From assembly GCF_005405925.1 (NCBI RefSeq), contig NZ_BJHV01000001.1, positions 1,054,001-1,118,000 on the forward strand: a DNA stretch of 64,000 bases, in the 5' to 3' direction. The position numbers and the translations under genes were made by a program. How positions within the stretch are numbered: the stretch's first letter is position 1; the number at the start of each line of letters is the position of its first letter. The stretch is from Streptomyces antimycoticus (GTDB lineage: Bacteria; Actinomycetota; Actinomycetes; Streptomycetales; Streptomycetaceae). Shown here in pieces: positions 54,399 to 64,000 of this stretch. The notes below the pieces were generated by a model. The model saw nothing but the letters and a program-made list of their open reading frames with translations, was not told the DNA's origin and did not search any database.

Positions 54399-57287
54399 CT
54401 AGAGGAAATGCGGCAGATCCTGCCGACGCTTGACGTTGACTTTACGGAACACCCGGGTGAGGTGCTGCTCGACCGTGCTCGCGGTGATGTAGAGCTTGGC
54501 GGCGATCTCGCGGTTGGTGTAGCCCTTGGCCGCCAGTAGCGCGATCCTGCGCTCCTGTGTGGTGAGCGCGGACAGCCCGTCCTGGCGCTGTTTCGCGGCC
54601 AGCTCGGCCTCGGGGTCGATGGGGTCGAGAGCGGCCTCCCGGCACAGGTGCTCGGCCCCGGTCTGCTTCGCGAGATGCCAGGCGCGGTGGGCCACTCGGC
54701 GGGCGTTGCGCTGGTCCCCGGTGTCCTTGAAGGCGATGCTGAGGTCGATCAGGGCACGGGCCAGTTCGTAGTCGTCGCCGCTGTCCTTGAGCATGTCGAC
54801 GGCCTCGGTGAGCAGTTGCGGGCGGCGGGTGACCCGGCTGACCGCCGCCAGGGTGCGCAGGCACAGCCCGCGGGCCCGGGAGGGGCCCGGGAACAGCCGG
54901 GCTATCTGTTCCCGCACCAGGCGTTTGGCCTGGTCCTGGTCGTCCTGTGCCAGCCATGCCTCGGCCGCGCTGGTCCGCCACGAGACCGTGTCGGCGCCGG
55001 GCGCGTTCCAGGTCTCGGCGAATCTGCCGCAGGCGAGGAAGTCCGCGAGCGCGGCCTGCGGGTGGTGGGTGGCCAGCCGGTAGTGGCCCCGGGCGTGCAG
55101 ATAGTGTGCGCCGTGGCGGCTGTGCAGGACCGGTTCGGGTATCGGCTGTGCCACGTACTTCTCCGCCTGCTCCAGCCTGCCGGACCGGGTGGCGGCCAGG
55201 ATGGCGCAGCCCAGCACCCCGGCCAGGCCGATTCCCCAGCCCTGGGGCGCTACCAGGGCCATGGCGCGGGCCGCCAGGTCGTGGGCGCGGATCAGGTCTC
55301 CCTGCCGCAGGTGGGCCTCGGCGCGGATGGCGAGGAACTTTCCCTGCCAGGCGACGGCGTGGTGGGCGACGGCCTCGGCCTCGAGCTTTTCGCACCAGGC
55401 CACGACCTCGTCCGGGCGACCCGCGTAGAGCAGCGCGCGCAGGGCGAGCGCTCCGGCCTCGGCGTTCCACAGTGAGCCGTGGTCGAGGTGGAAGGTGCGC
55501 AGCAGCAGTTCGGCGCGGTGCACCAGCTGGTCGTCGCGTCCGCGGATCAGGTCGTCGGCCAGGGTGACCGCCGAGGGCAGCCAGGGGTCGTGGCAGGGGG
55601 CGGCCTCTGGGGTGGCTGCGGCGACCGACTGGGCCAGTTTCCGCAGCCCGGTGTGGAGGGGGTACGCCATCGCCGCCCAGTTCGTCAGGGGGCGCAGGTC
55701 CTCGGTCCCGGAGCCGGCGCCCTGGTGGGCGCGGGTGCGCAGGGCGTCCAGCAGGGCGGTCAGCTCGGTGAGCGCACCGGCGTTGGCCAGGCCGAGCACC
55801 AGCTCCGAGACCTCCCGCCGGTCCAGGTGGCCTGCGGTGAAGTCGCTTAACTGGGGGCGGAGATGACGGACGGCGACCTGCGGTTTCAGCTGCCACTCCA
55901 GGCGGCTGAGCCGGGCGCGGATGCGCGCCGCGGTGGGGTCATCGGTCCGGGTGCGCTGGGCGAGGTCCAGGCAGCCGAGCGCGGTGCCCACATCGCCGGC
56001 CGCCAGCGCCTCGTCGGAGGCCGTCACCAGCACCTCGGTGGCGCAGTCGGCACGGGGGTCCCCGGCGCTCATCAACTGCCCGGCCACCGTCAGCGCGGGC
56101 GCGCCGGCCTCGTGCAGCAGCTCGGCGGCCGCGCGGTGCAGTGCGGCCCGGCTGTCGGCGGGCATGTCGTCCAGTACGGCGGTGGCGGCCACCGGATGGC
56201 GGAAGGCATGGCCCTCGGTGAGCAGTCCAGCGCTGACCAGGGCGTGCAGGGCCCAGCTGGTCACTGTGGCGTCCACCCCGGCCAGCCGGGCCACATCGGT
56301 CACCGAGGCCGCACCGCCGAGTACGGCGAGGGCGCGCACCACGCACAGCATCGACGGCCGGGAATGCGTGACGAGGTCGAGCAGTGCCCGTCCGTAGCCG
56401 TCCGGATAGCATGCGCCGCCGGCCTGCTGATCGATGATCAGGGCCTGGACGGCCAGGGGGTTGCCGCCGCTGATGCGGTGGAGCTCCGCGGTCAGCCGGG
56501 GGGAGGCGATGTGCGGTCCGAGCAGCCGGACGGCCAGGGCGTCGACCGCGCCGCGGCTCAGGGGGCCCAGGGGGATCCGGTGTGCGTTGGGGCTCTGCGA
56601 GAGCAGTCCGGCCAGTAGGGGCGAGCGTGGCCACCGCAGCGTGTGGTCATCGGTGAGCAGCACCAGGATGCGGGCGGAATGCAGCCACGGGACGATACCG
56701 GCGAGGAAGTGCAGGGAGGGCGGGTCCAGGTAGTGGGCGTTGTCGATCCAGATCACCAAGGGGGTGGTCTCGGCCAGCTGGGCCAGCTCCATGGTGAGCT
56801 TCTGAAAGACATCGACGACGTGGAACTCCCAGTCGCCCCCGGCTAATTCCCCGTCGATGACGGTGTGTTCGACCGCCGAGGTGAGCAGGGCGCGCACCCG
56901 GTCCCGGCTGGGCGGCGGTATCGTCATGCCGTGGAAGAGCTGGGTCACCACGCCGAACGGCAGCAGGTGTTCCCGGAGCGAGGCGGTGGCCCTCAGGACC
57001 AAGGCGCCGTCCGGTTCAAGGGTTTCGAGGAACTCGTGCACCAGCCGGCTCTTGCCACTGCCCAGCGGCCCGTCCACGACGGCCAGCTGCCCCTTGCCCC
57101 TGGAGGCATCGGCGAGCAGCCCGCCCAGGCCGGCCAGGATGTCGTCGCGCTCGACCAGGTCGGGGGGTCCGCCGCCGGGCCCGCGATCCCCCTCGTTTCC
57201 CTGGCCCTCCTGGTCCCTCCGGAAACCGATCGCCGGCCGACCGGCGTCGGCCGTGGAATCGTGGCATTCCATCAAGCTCACAGGCAC
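54399..57287 (-). CDS. LuxR-family LAL transcriptional regulator, probable cluster activator
   Basis: A 962-residue large ATP-binding LuxR regulator. The N-terminal P-loop NTPase has Walker A GPLGSGKS (about 73-80) and Walker B LVIWIDNAH; a long helical repeat middle region follows, then a C-terminal LuxR helix-turn-helix (about 905-962: LTTQERRIALLAAKGYTNREIA). LAL proteins are the usual pathway activators of actinomycete macrolide and ansamycin clusters. It has two TTA codons (56844-56846, residue 148; 55848-55850, residue 480), so full translation should need the rare leucyl tRNA BldA and be delayed to development. The annotated start is a GTG with weak ribosome-site support; an ATG at 57272 is an alternative. 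Confidence 0.92.
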   Translation of the reverse strand: MPVSLMECHDSTADAGRPAIGFRRDQEGQGNEGDRGPGGGPPDLVERDDILAGLGGLLADASRGKGQLAVVDGPLGSGKSRLVHEFLETLEPDGALVLRATASLREHLLPFGVVTQLFHGMTIPPPSRDRVRALLTSAVEHTVIDGELAGGDWEFHVVDVFQKLTMELAQLAETTPLVIWIDNAHYLDPPSLHFLAGIVPWLHSARILVLLTDDHTLRWPRSPLLAGLLSQSPNAHRIPLGPLSRGAVDALAVRLLGPHIASPRLTAELHRISGGNPLAVQALIIDQQAGGACYPDGYGRALLDLVTHSRPSMLCVVRALAVLGGAASVTDVARLAGVDATVTSWALHALVSAGLLTEGHAFRHPVAATAVLDDMPADSRAALHRAAAELLHEAGAPALTVAGQLMSAGDPRADCATEVLVTASDEALAAGDVGTALGCLDLAQRTRTDDPTAARIRARLSRLEWQLKPQVAVRHLRPQLSDFTAGHLDRREVSELVLGLANAGALTELTALLDALRTRAHQGAGSGTEDLRPLTNWAAMAYPLHTGLRKLAQSVAAATPEAAPCHDPWLPSAVTLADDLIRGRDDQLVHRAELLLRTFHLDHGSLWNAEAGALALRALLYAGRPDEVVAWCEKLEAEAVAHHAVAWQGKFLAIRAEAHLRQGDLIRAHDLAARAMALVAPQGWGIGLAGVLGCAILAATRSGRLEQAEKYVAQPIPEPVLHSRHGAHYLHARGHYRLATHHPQAALADFLACGRFAETWNAPGADTVSWRTSAAEAWLAQDDQDQAKRLVREQIARLFPGPSRARGLCLRTLAAVSRVTRRPQLLTEAVDMLKDSGDDYELARALIDLSIAFKDTGDQRNARRVAHRAWHLAKQTGAEHLCREAALDPIDPEAELAAKQRQDGLSALTTQERRIALLAAKGYTNREIAAKLYITASTVEQHLTRVFRKVNVKRRQDLPHFL

Positions 57288-57506
57288 CCCAGCTTTCTGA
57301 AATTCCTCAATCCGCGCGGCCGCTCATAGGGCATGTCCGCGCGAAAGCGCATGACGAGCAGGCAGAACTCCTCGGCGGCACAAGCGCGTCGCCCACCCCC
57401 GATGCCCGCGGCGTCCCGCCGGAGAAGAGAATGGGTGAGGGAAATGCACGAGCCGGGCCGGAGTCTTTTGTTTCAACAGCATGTAAACAGCGTGTGGCTG
57501 CGACAT

Positions 57507-57552
57507 GCACCGGATAGGGGCACTCTCGGGTCCTATGCGTAGGTCCCGGTGC
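57507..57552. promoter_or_regulatory. Inverted-repeat site upstream of the LAL gene
   Basis: GCACCGG (57507-57513) and CCGGTGC (57546-57552) form outer arms. Inside lie ATAGG/CCTAT arms and the compact palindrome CCTATGCGTAGG (57532-57543). It is about 220-265 bp before the LAL start and is a possible operator; a structured 5' leader is another reading. Confidence 0.35.
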
Positions 57553-57790
57553 GCCGCGCTGTCAAGCGAGTGAGTCGTACATCACGAAACGATCACGCCG
57601 CGTTTTTCGGCCGCCTCGGCGTGGCCCTCGTCCCTACGGGAGGGCACCGTACGGGCGGTGTGGACGAGCGGTGGGGGCCGGTGATTGGGCCGAAAGTCGA
57701 CGGTCCTCGAGGGGTCCCGCGTACATGGCTCGGCGTACCGCCGCCGAACGAGGCCGGCACGGCGAGGGGATCGCCGCCCGACGCGAAGAG

Positions 57791-57824
57791 GGATCAGGTC
57801 ACCGCGTATGAAGTGGCCTGATCC
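57791..57824 (-). terminator. Hairpin terminator after the nitroreductase gene
   Basis: GGATCAGGTCAC (57791-57802) pairs with GTGGCCTGATCC (57813-57824) with a single mismatch and a 10-base loop. It begins about 36 bp beyond the nitroreductase stop. There is no U-tract, as is usual in high-GC actinomycetes. Confidence 0.6.
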
Positions 57825-57859
57825 CCTGGGTGTGTGCGCCTTACATCACCTCACTGCTG

Positions 57860-58489
57860 TCAGACCAGCTGTACCGCCTGCTCGTACGAGGGGCGCGGCA
57901 GCCGGTCCCGGTAGGCTTCGGCGCCCGGGTAGCCGATGTTGACCAGCAGGATCGACCGCCACCGGCCATCGGGGAAGAACTCCTTGTCCACCGTCGCGGC
58001 GTTGAAGCCCTTCATCGGGCCGGCGGCGAGCCCCGCGGCGCGGACGGCCAGCACGAAGTAGCCCGCCTGGAGCACCGCGTTGAAGTCCATGTGGGACTCG
58101 CGCAGCTCCTGGTTGGCCTCCAGCATCTGCTGTAACTGCGGGTTGGACGGCGCGAGGAACGGCACATACTCCGGGTACCGGGTGTCCGCGGCCAGCACCG
58201 CGGTGACCGGGGCCGAGGCGGTCTGCTCCTGGTTGGGCTGCGCCACCCCGGTCAGCAGCCGCTGCTTTCCTTCCTCGGTGCGCACGTACAGAATGCGCAG
58301 CGGATTGATATTCGCCGAGGTCGGGGCCCATTTGAACAGTTCGTAGATGGCCCGCAGACGGTCGTCGCCCACCGGCTTGTCGCTGAAATCATAGGCCGTC
58401 TTGGCCTCGGTGAAGAGAAGTTTCCGCCCCTCGGGGGAGAGTGCGTACAGGGCCTGATCGATATCGGGGGCCAGGGTGCTGTCCGACAT
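57860..58489 (-). CDS. Nitroreductase-family FMN oxidoreductase (RutE-like)
   Basis: The protein is 209 residues and resembles the malonic semialdehyde reductase RutE/HadB branch of the nitroreductase family: FKWAPTSANINPLRILYV, GPMKGFNAATVDKEFF and ILLVNIGYPG are characteristic FMN- and dimer-interface segments. RutE detoxifies malonic semialdehyde from uracil breakdown, but no rut genes are nearby, so the substrate here is uncertain. It could also supply reduced flavin, though there is no direct evidence. ATG 58489 has AAGGAGTG upstream. It is divergent from the alcohol dehydrogenase and may lie just outside the ansamycin cluster. Confidence 0.85.
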   Translation of the reverse strand: MSDSTLAPDIDQALYALSPEGRKLLFTEAKTAYDFSDKPVGDDRLRAIYELFKWAPTSANINPLRILYVRTEEGKQRLLTGVAQPNQEQTASAPVTAVLAADTRYPEYVPFLAPSNPQLQQMLEANQELRESHMDFNAVLQAGYFVLAVRAAGLAAGPMKGFNAATVDKEFFPDGRWRSILLVNIGYPGAEAYRDRLPRPSYEQAVQLV

Positions 58490-58668
58490 GGCCGTTCCAC
58501 TCCTTGCTCACGGTATGGCAATCGCGTCCACAGCGTACGCGTAGGTGATGTGCGGCGGATGAGACTTGGTCAGGTGGGCCGTGGCGTGGTCTATCGCCGC
58601 GCGGATCATGTGTGGCACGCTCTTGGCATGATGCTGGCGGCGCGTCTTTCTGGAAAGCGGGCGTTCCC

Positions 58669-59643
58669 TTGAGGGCCGCCGTGCTGACGGAGCCCGGTGC
58701 GCTGTCCGTGGTGTCCGTGCCGGAGCCGTCCTGCGGCCCCGGGGAGGTGCTGATCCGTATGCGGGGCACGGGGCTGTGCGGCTCCGATCTCGCGGTGCAC
58801 GCGGGACACCGGCGGCCACCGCGTCTGCCCTGGATCCTGGGCCATGAGGGGACGGGGCGGATCGTCGGGCTGGGCAGCGCGGTCAGCGGTCTGCGCACCG
58901 GCCAGGACGTGGTCATCGAACCGGACTACTGCTGTCTGACGTGCGCCCCCTGCCGGGCCGGGCGGACGTCGGCCTGCGATGGCCGGGCCGCTGTGGGACT
59001 GACCGTTCCCGGCCTGCTGAGTGACTATGTCGTGGCGCCGGCCGCGTTCGTCTGGCCGGTCGCCCCGCGGCTGCCGCTCGAGGACCTGGTCTGTGTGGAA
59101 CCGGCGACCGTGGCCCGGGCGGCGATGCGGCGCTCGGGCATCGCGCCGGGGCAGAGCTGCCTGGTGATCGGGGCCGGTTCCCAGGGTCTGCTGCTGTGTC
59201 AGGCGCTGGTCGACCACGGTGTGACGGTGTTCGTCCAGGAGCCCAACGAGGCCCGGCTCGACCGCGCGTGTTCCCTGGGCGCCACGCCCCTGCCACCGGA
59301 CACGAACAAGCTCCCCTGTCTCTTCGAGACCTCCGGCGCCCCCGGAGTCATCGAGCAGGGGCTGCGACGGCTCGCCACACCCGGCACCGCCGTTCTGATC
59401 GGGATGAACACCTCCCCTCTCGGGGTCTCCCCCCGCGATCTGGTGGCGGGGCAGATCACCCTCATCGGCAGCATGATCTACGACCATCCGGTGGACTTCG
59501 CACAGACCGTCAGCGCCCTGGAGTCGCGGACACCGCCCCGGCTCGGGGCGGTGGTCAGCGACGGCTATGCCCTGGAGGACGTCCAGGAGGCGTTCACCGC
59601 GGCGTACACCGCGGCGGGAAAGGTGTGGGTCGACCTCTCCTGA
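58669..59643 (+). CDS. Zinc-dependent alcohol dehydrogenase (MDR superfamily)
   Basis: A medium-chain dehydrogenase with the catalytic zinc motif LGHEGTGRI and an early CGSD zinc ligand (GLCGSD). The structural-zinc lobe has the four-Cys spacing C-x2-C-x2-C-x7-C, and the NAD(P) motif reads VIGAGSQGLLL. It is nearest to the sorbitol/threonine dehydrogenase-like group; the substrate is not predictable. The start is uncertain: the conserved N-terminus RAAVLTEPGALSV begins right after a TTG at 58669, giving about 324 residues. A longer version from 58612 would add 19 residues that do not look conserved. It is convergent with the beta-propeller gene. Confidence 0.82.
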   Translation: MRAAVLTEPGALSVVSVPEPSCGPGEVLIRMRGTGLCGSDLAVHAGHRRPPRLPWILGHEGTGRIVGLGSAVSGLRTGQDVVIEPDYCCLTCAPCRAGRTSACDGRAAVGLTVPGLLSDYVVAPAAFVWPVAPRLPLEDLVCVEPATVARAAMRRSGIAPGQSCLVIGAGSQGLLLCQALVDHGVTVFVQEPNEARLDRACSLGATPLPPDTNKLPCLFETSGAPGVIEQGLRRLATPGTAVLIGMNTSPLGVSPRDLVAGQITLIGSMIYDHPVDFAQTVSALESRTPPRLGAVVSDGYALEDVQEAFTAAYTAAGKVWVDLS

Positions 59644-59678
59644 GCGGCGGCTTTGGCGCGGCCGCCCGGCGGCGGACC

Positions 59679-61304
59679 TCACTCGGCGGGCCCGGTCAGA
59701 CGCAGCACACTCCCCTCCCCGTTGGCCGATACGAGGAGGGCGCCATCCGGGGCGACGGCGAGCCCGGCGAACTGGCGCGGGCGGCCGGGGACTCCGGGAA
59801 TCGGCTCGGGCTCGGTGCGCGTGATCCCGGGCGGCAGGCCGACCGCCAGGTTCTCGGCTTCGACCCTGCTCGCTCCCGTGGCCGGCGAGATCGCCCGCAG
59901 CCGCCGGTGCGCGACCTCCACCGTGAACAGCTCGTCACCGCGCACGGCCAGACCCTGCGGTGCGCCGAGCCCGTCCGCGACGACCACCGCCACACCGTCC
60001 TCCAGCCGGAGCACCGCGCCGCGCCGGTCGTCGCTGACGTAACAGCGCCCTTCGCGGTCGAAGGCGACGTCCAGGGGGTGGTCGAGTCCCTCGGCGAGCA
60101 CGCTCACGGTGTCGGTGTCGTCGATGCGCAGGATGCGGCCCGCACCGGTCTCGGCCACCACGAGGGAGCCGTCCGGTGCGACGGCGATGCCGGTGGGCTG
60201 GTCCAGCCCGGTGGCCCGTGCCCGCGTGCTCTTGTTGACGGGGTCGTGGGTGCGCACATCGCCGTGTTGTGAGGTGAGGTGCAGCAGGCCGTCGTCGGCG
60301 GTGACATTGTGCACGGCGTACATCAGCTCGTGGGTGACGACACCGGGCTCGTCTTCGTCCTCGCGGGAGCCGGAGCCGGAGCCTGAAACCTCCGGGCTCG
60401 CCAGGCGGAAGTGGTCGGCCGCGTACACCGTGCCACCGAGGTCGACCGTGATGCCGAACGGCCCGTCGAACCCCTGGGGGACCACCACCCGGGTCCTGCC
60501 GTCCGTGTGCATCTCCGCGATCCCGCCACTGGCGAAGCTGGAGACGAACATCCGGTTCTCGTGGTCGAACGCGGCGTTGTCCAGCCCCACGATGCCGCTC
60601 GCGACGACCGTCCGGGCCCCGGTGTTCAGATCGATCCGGGTCACCTGACCGGCCATGCCACGGGACAGGACGACGAGCACACCGCCCCGGTCGAACCGCA
60701 CCGCGACCGGGTCGTCCACCTCCTCGGCGACCAGTTCGGGCACCCCTCCGTCGGGCGGGATCCGCCAGACCTCGTTGCGCATCATCTGCGGGTAGTACAG
60801 GCAGCCGTCGGGGCCGAGCTGCATGGCATTGCCCAGGGCCAGCCCGTCGGTCAGCACCGCGGGGTCGCCGCCGCCGGGGAACAGCTCCATCAGGCGGCCG
60901 TTCATCTTCATCTCGTTGACGAAGAGGCGGTCGCCGACGCAGGTGATGCCATTGGGCACCGACACCTGGTCGCAGACGAGGGTGTACGCGCCCTCCGGGC
61001 CGCGCCGCCACACCCGGCCGGGGGTCAGATCGGCGATGTACATCGAGCCGTCCGCCCCGAAGGCCAGGTCGTCCGGCGCCTCCACCGGGCCGTCGAGCGG
61101 CACCACCACCTCGACGTCACCCGAGGCGGGGTCCACGGCGCTGATCTGCCCGGCGAGGAACTGCGCCACGTAAAGCCGCCCGTCGGGGCCGAAGGTGACG
61201 CCGTTGGAACCCCACAGCCGGTTCGCCCTGGTGAGTCGGCGCACCTCCATGCGGTCGCTGGTGGCCTGGCCGCGGCCGGTGCCGTCGAACCGGCTGGGGT
61301 GCAT
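59679..61304 (-). CDS. SMP-30/NHL-like beta-propeller protein
   Basis: A 541-residue protein made of repeated propeller blades (for example GSNGVTFGPDGRLYVAQF, PDDLAFGADGSMYIADL, PTGIAVAPDGSLVVAETG, PQGLAVRGDELFTVEV). It is related to gluconolactonase/SMP-30 and strictosidine-synthase-like folds. Its length suggests two propellers, separated near the acidic Ser/Gly linker (SGSGSGSREDEDE). There is no signal peptide, so it is probably cytoplasmic. A lactone hydrolase role beside a Baeyer-Villiger monooxygenase would make chemical sense (ketone to ester to hydrolysis) but is inference. Start 61304 was chosen for its AAGGAG site; an upstream in-frame ATG at 61334 has none. Confidence 0.78.
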   Translation of the reverse strand: MHPSRFDGTGRGQATSDRMEVRRLTRANRLWGSNGVTFGPDGRLYVAQFLAGQISAVDPASGDVEVVVPLDGPVEAPDDLAFGADGSMYIADLTPGRVWRRGPEGAYTLVCDQVSVPNGITCVGDRLFVNEMKMNGRLMELFPGGGDPAVLTDGLALGNAMQLGPDGCLYYPQMMRNEVWRIPPDGGVPELVAEEVDDPVAVRFDRGGVLVVLSRGMAGQVTRIDLNTGARTVVASGIVGLDNAAFDHENRMFVSSFASGGIAEMHTDGRTRVVVPQGFDGPFGITVDLGGTVYAADHFRLASPEVSGSGSGSREDEDEPGVVTHELMYAVHNVTADDGLLHLTSQHGDVRTHDPVNKSTRARATGLDQPTGIAVAPDGSLVVAETGAGRILRIDDTDTVSVLAEGLDHPLDVAFDREGRCYVSDDRRGAVLRLEDGVAVVVADGLGAPQGLAVRGDELFTVEVAHRRLRAISPATGASRVEAENLAVGLPPGITRTEPEPIPGVPGRPRQFAGLAVAPDGALLVSANGEGSVLRLTGPAE

Positions 61305-61339
61305 CGTCGCTCCTTGGGAATAGGTGGCATCCATCGGTG

Positions 61340-63166
<1,827 letters not shown>

Positions 63167-63263
63167 AGGGGGTCCTCGTGCCTCTGGCGTCGGAAGGTCT
63201 GCGGGGCTCGGGCGCCGCCCGGGGTCCGTTGATCGGCGGCGCTGGCTCAGCCTCACAGAAAAC

Positions 63264-63295
63264 GTTCCCACTGCGCAAGGTTTCCCAGTGGGCAA
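63264..63295. promoter_or_regulatory. Two tandem TetR-type operator candidates
   Basis: Between the divergent BVMO and TetR genes lies a near-perfect 15-bp palindrome TTTCCCAGTGGGCAA (63281-63295), centred on G63288. A half-degenerate copy, GTTCCCACTGCGCAA (63264-63278), is centred exactly 17 bp upstream. Spacing and position suit autoregulation and control of the BVMO operon by the TetR protein. Confidence 0.55.
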
Positions 63296-63326
63296 GAATC
63301 AGCCTTATCCCGTATGCTCACCGGCG

Positions 63327-63908
63327 ATGACTATCGGCCTGCGCGAGCGCAAGAAGGCGGCGACCCGCCAGTCGCTGCACGATGCCGCCGTGCGCCTCGC
63401 CGCCGAGCACGGCGTCGAGCACCTCACGGTGGAGGCCATCGCCGATGCCGCCACCGTCTCCCGGCGCACCTTCTCCAACTACTTCGCCAGCAAGGAACAG
63501 GCGCTGCTGCATCACGACAGTGCGCGCACGGTCCGGCTGGTCGAGCTGATCCGCGCCCGCCCGGCCGAGGAATCCCTGATGACGGCGGTGATCCGCGCCG
63601 CCGAGCAGCACTCCACCGAGTTCGCCGCCGACCCGGCACAGGAGGAGCACTACCGGACCCTGCGACTGCATCCGGCGCTGCTCCCGGAGCTGGTCGCCAC
63701 CTACGCCGCCGCCGAGCGCGATCTCGCCGAGGCCGCCGAGGAGCGCCTCCCCGCCGGACCGGACACCCCGCTGCGGGCCCAGGTCCTCGCCGCGACCCTG
63801 CTCGCCGCCTTCCGTGTCGTCGGGCAGACGGCTCTCGAACGCCGTGAGCACGATGTCGTGGACCTGCTCCGGCAGGCCATCGGCATCACCCGCGAGGGCT
63901 TCCGCTGA
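63327..63908 (+). CDS. TetR-family transcriptional repressor
   Basis: A 193-residue regulator with a standard N-terminal TetR helix-turn-helix (residues about 8-55: LRERKKAATRQSLHDAAVRL, VEAIADAATVSRRTFSNYF) and an all-helical ligand domain. It is divergent from the BVMO gene with paired palindromes in the gap, so it most likely represses that operon until a ketone or related ligand appears. The start at ATG 63327 places the HTH at the usual distance from the N-terminus; its ribosome site is weak. Confidence 0.9.
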   Translation: MTIGLRERKKAATRQSLHDAAVRLAAEHGVEHLTVEAIADAATVSRRTFSNYFASKEQALLHHDSARTVRLVELIRARPAEESLMTAVIRAAEQHSTEFAADPAQEEHYRTLRLHPALLPELVATYAAAERDLAEAAEERLPAGPDTPLRAQVLAATLLAAFRVVGQTALERREHDVVDLLRQAIGITREGFR

Positions 63909-63976
63909 CCGTTTTCACCCGGCCGGGGGACGGCCGGAGGGACCGTCGGCCCAAGCGTGGCCGGATCTGAGCGGCC

Positions 63977-63999
63977 CTCGATAGGCACTGGCTATCGAG
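63977..63999. promoter_or_regulatory. Inverted repeat at the right edge
   Basis: CTCGATAG (63977-63984) and CTATCGAG (63992-63999) are perfect 8-bp arms around a 7-bp loop, 69 bp beyond the TetR stop. It could be a terminator or an operator for a gene outside the window. Confidence 0.35.
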
Positions 64000-64000
64000 A

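Larger units (their letters stand above)
57288..57859. other. Intergenic region upstream of the LAL regulator
   Basis: A 572-bp gap with no convincing gene. It holds the presumed LAL promoter, an inverted-repeat site (57507-57552) and, at its right end, a strong hairpin that suits a terminator for the nitroreductase gene. The rest shows no recognisable feature. Confidence 0.6.

Noticed and set aside
57333..57821. Small open frames in the gap between the LAL and nitroreductase genes
   Set aside because: They have no ribosome site and atypical composition, and none resembles a known protein.
57860..59643. Nitroreductase and alcohol dehydrogenase as AHBA-pathway genes (RifL/RifT-like)
   Set aside because: Motifs match RutE-type nitroreductase and generic zinc MDR enzymes; no aminoshikimate enzymes accompany them.

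Overview
The window is very GC-rich, with dense coding, TTA codons confined to a few cluster genes, a streptogrisin-like secreted protease and an LAL-type regulator. All of this points to a Streptomyces or close actinomycete chromosome. Its centre (about 5.4-57.3 kb) is a type I polyketide cluster of the ansamycin class. The flanks hold ordinary chromosomal genes.

Left flank (1-5.4 kb): the 5' end of a secreted S1 peptidase; divergent from it, a membrane PAS/GAF/SpoIIE/ATPase signalling protein whose phosphatase domain has lost its metal ligands; then an alkylation-repair group (ogt, a 2OG-Fe(II) oxygenase, alkB).

Cluster (all on the minus strand, transcribed right to left from 52.55 kb unless noted): PKS A (loading A-KR*-ACP plus modules 1-3), PKS B (module 4), PKS C (module 5), PKS D (module 6), PKS E (modules 7-8), an arylamine N-acetyltransferase-type amide synthase in place of a thioesterase, a luciferase-like monooxygenase and a cytochrome P450. 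Divergent from PKS A is a MhpA/Rif-Orf19-like FAD monooxygenase. It converges on a LuxR-type LAL regulator carrying two TTA codons. Reading the domains gives: AHBA-type starter; M1 methylmalonyl, KR (DH doubtful); M2 malonyl, no reduction; M3 malonyl, dead KR; M4 unusual extender (VASH motif), DH-ER-KR; M5 malonyl, DH-KR; M6 methylmalonyl, DH-ER-KR; M7 methylmalonyl, no reduction; M8 malonyl, DH-KR; release as an intramolecular amide. This fits an octaketide naphthalenic ansamycin of the hygrocin/divergolide kind, with a ketone at C5 that a Baeyer-Villiger enzyme could convert to an ester. AHBA biosynthesis genes and a CCR for the branched extender are not in the window.

Right flank (57.3-64 kb): RutE-like nitroreductase; divergent zinc alcohol dehydrogenase; a beta-propeller (SMP-30/NHL-like) gene in an apparent operon with a class I Baeyer-Villiger monooxygenase; and a divergent TetR regulator with a pair of candidate operators.

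Seven genes or domains are interrupted by what look like single-base losses, all in short C or G runs: ogt, alkB, the luciferase-like monooxygenase, the amide synthase, PKS B, and PKS A twice. The uniformity suggests homopolymer under-calling in the assembly rather than decay. These genes are therefore annotated across the frameshift.
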